Origin: an uncultured Oscillospiraceae bacterium
GTDB lineage: Bacteria; Bacillota; Clostridia; Oscillospirales; Oscillospiraceae
Assembly (NCBI GenBank): GCA_958423465.1
Contig: CATZRD010000013.1
Location: forward strand, 1 to 51,008
Length of the DNA stretch: 51,008 nucleotides
Direction: 5' to 3'
Shown here: positions 50,916 through 51,008 of the stretch, piece after piece
Numbering within the stretch: position 1 is the stretch's first letter
How the letters are laid out: the number at the start of each line of letters is the position of its first letter
Notes under the pieces: model-generated
Databases searched by the model: none
The model's input: only the letters and a program-made list of their open reading frames with translations
Told to the model about the DNA's origin: nothing
Program-made: the position numbers and the translations under genes

Positions 50916-50944
50916 TTGCAATCCAGGGCGGGATAGTGTATAAT
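50916..50944 (+). promoter_or_regulatory. Promoter at the window end
   Basis: TTGCAA (50916-50921), 17-bp spacer, TATAAT (50939-50944), in an AT-rich patch after the DUF3786 gene. The transcript leaves the window. Confidence 0.8.
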
Positions 50945-51008
50945 CACCCCGTTCTCCGGAATGAGCCGGGGAAGACAACTGAATAGGATTGGTAGAGTAA
51001 GCATATCG
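50945..51008 (+). other. Start of an untranslated leader, cut by the window
   Basis: After the promoter, TTCTCCGG and CCGGGGAA (about 50952-50973) can pair around AATGAG. No start codon with a binding site is visible before the window ends, so this may be the first part of a structured leader. Confidence 0.4.

Overview
The window is GC-rich (roughly 60 percent or more by eye) and has strong Shine-Dalgarno sites, sigma-A type promoters, uracil-tailed terminators, sepF/divIVA division genes, RNase J, RecD2 and an SLH-type surface protein. These point to a Gram-positive anaerobe of the Bacillota, most likely a gut Clostridia of the Oscillospirales type (Flavonifractor, Lawsonibacter and relatives). 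The species is an inference from gene content only. I saw no rRNA, tRNA, CRISPR array or prophage.

Layout. 1-9.6 kb: end of uvrB, a membrane protein, a YbaK deacylase, an M28 peptidase, a YjbR protein, uvrA, a small export-type membrane protein and recD2, largely nucleotide-excision and recombination repair. 9.7-14.3 kb: a CBS-domain protein facing a minus-strand pair (DUF1538 membrane protein plus a double PII-like regulator) and a VanW protein. 14.4-19.0 kb: pyrG, degV and rnj. 19.4-29.5 kb: a lipoprotein gene interrupted at a G8 tract, then the conserved miaB-mutS-(CPBP)-mutL-(two GNAT)-miaA-hfq run (mismatch repair, tRNA A37 modification, RNA chaperone). 29.5-33.6 kb: HlyD-like protein, ylmE, sepF, divIVA (cell division) and a HAD phosphatase. 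33.7-39.0 kb: an accessory, regulation-dense block. 39.0-45.8 kb: a minus-strand run of CBS-pyrophosphatase, DUF1643, a BMP-like cytoplasmic protein, a zinc-ribbon membrane protein and a flotillin preceded by a manganese-type riboswitch. 46.0-51.0 kb: an XRE regulator, a small cassette between inverted repeats, lepA and a DUF3786 protein.

Three things stand out. First, the 3' ends of uvrB, degV and lepA are each duplicated around a short four-hairpin element whose stems differ between copies but stay paired, while loops and linkers are conserved. This looks like an undescribed structured mobile element that rebuilds the stop-codon end of its host gene; at lepA the in-frame copy is synonymously recoded. 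Second, a tyrosine recombinase gene sits beside a 259-bp segment bounded by perfect 27-bp inverted repeats. The segment carries a good promoter pointing away from the next gene, as expected for an invertible phase switch in the OFF state. Downstream lie a four-repeat zinc-ribbon gene, three tandem c-di-GMP-I riboswitches with overlapping P1 helices, and an InlB-repeat/SLH surface protein. Third, a larger repeat family (four copies near 1.6, 21.5, 46.8 and 47.7 kb) also shows covarying hairpins, and one inverted pair brackets a two-gene HTH cassette.

All calls come from reading the sequence; no database search, folding program or alignment was run.
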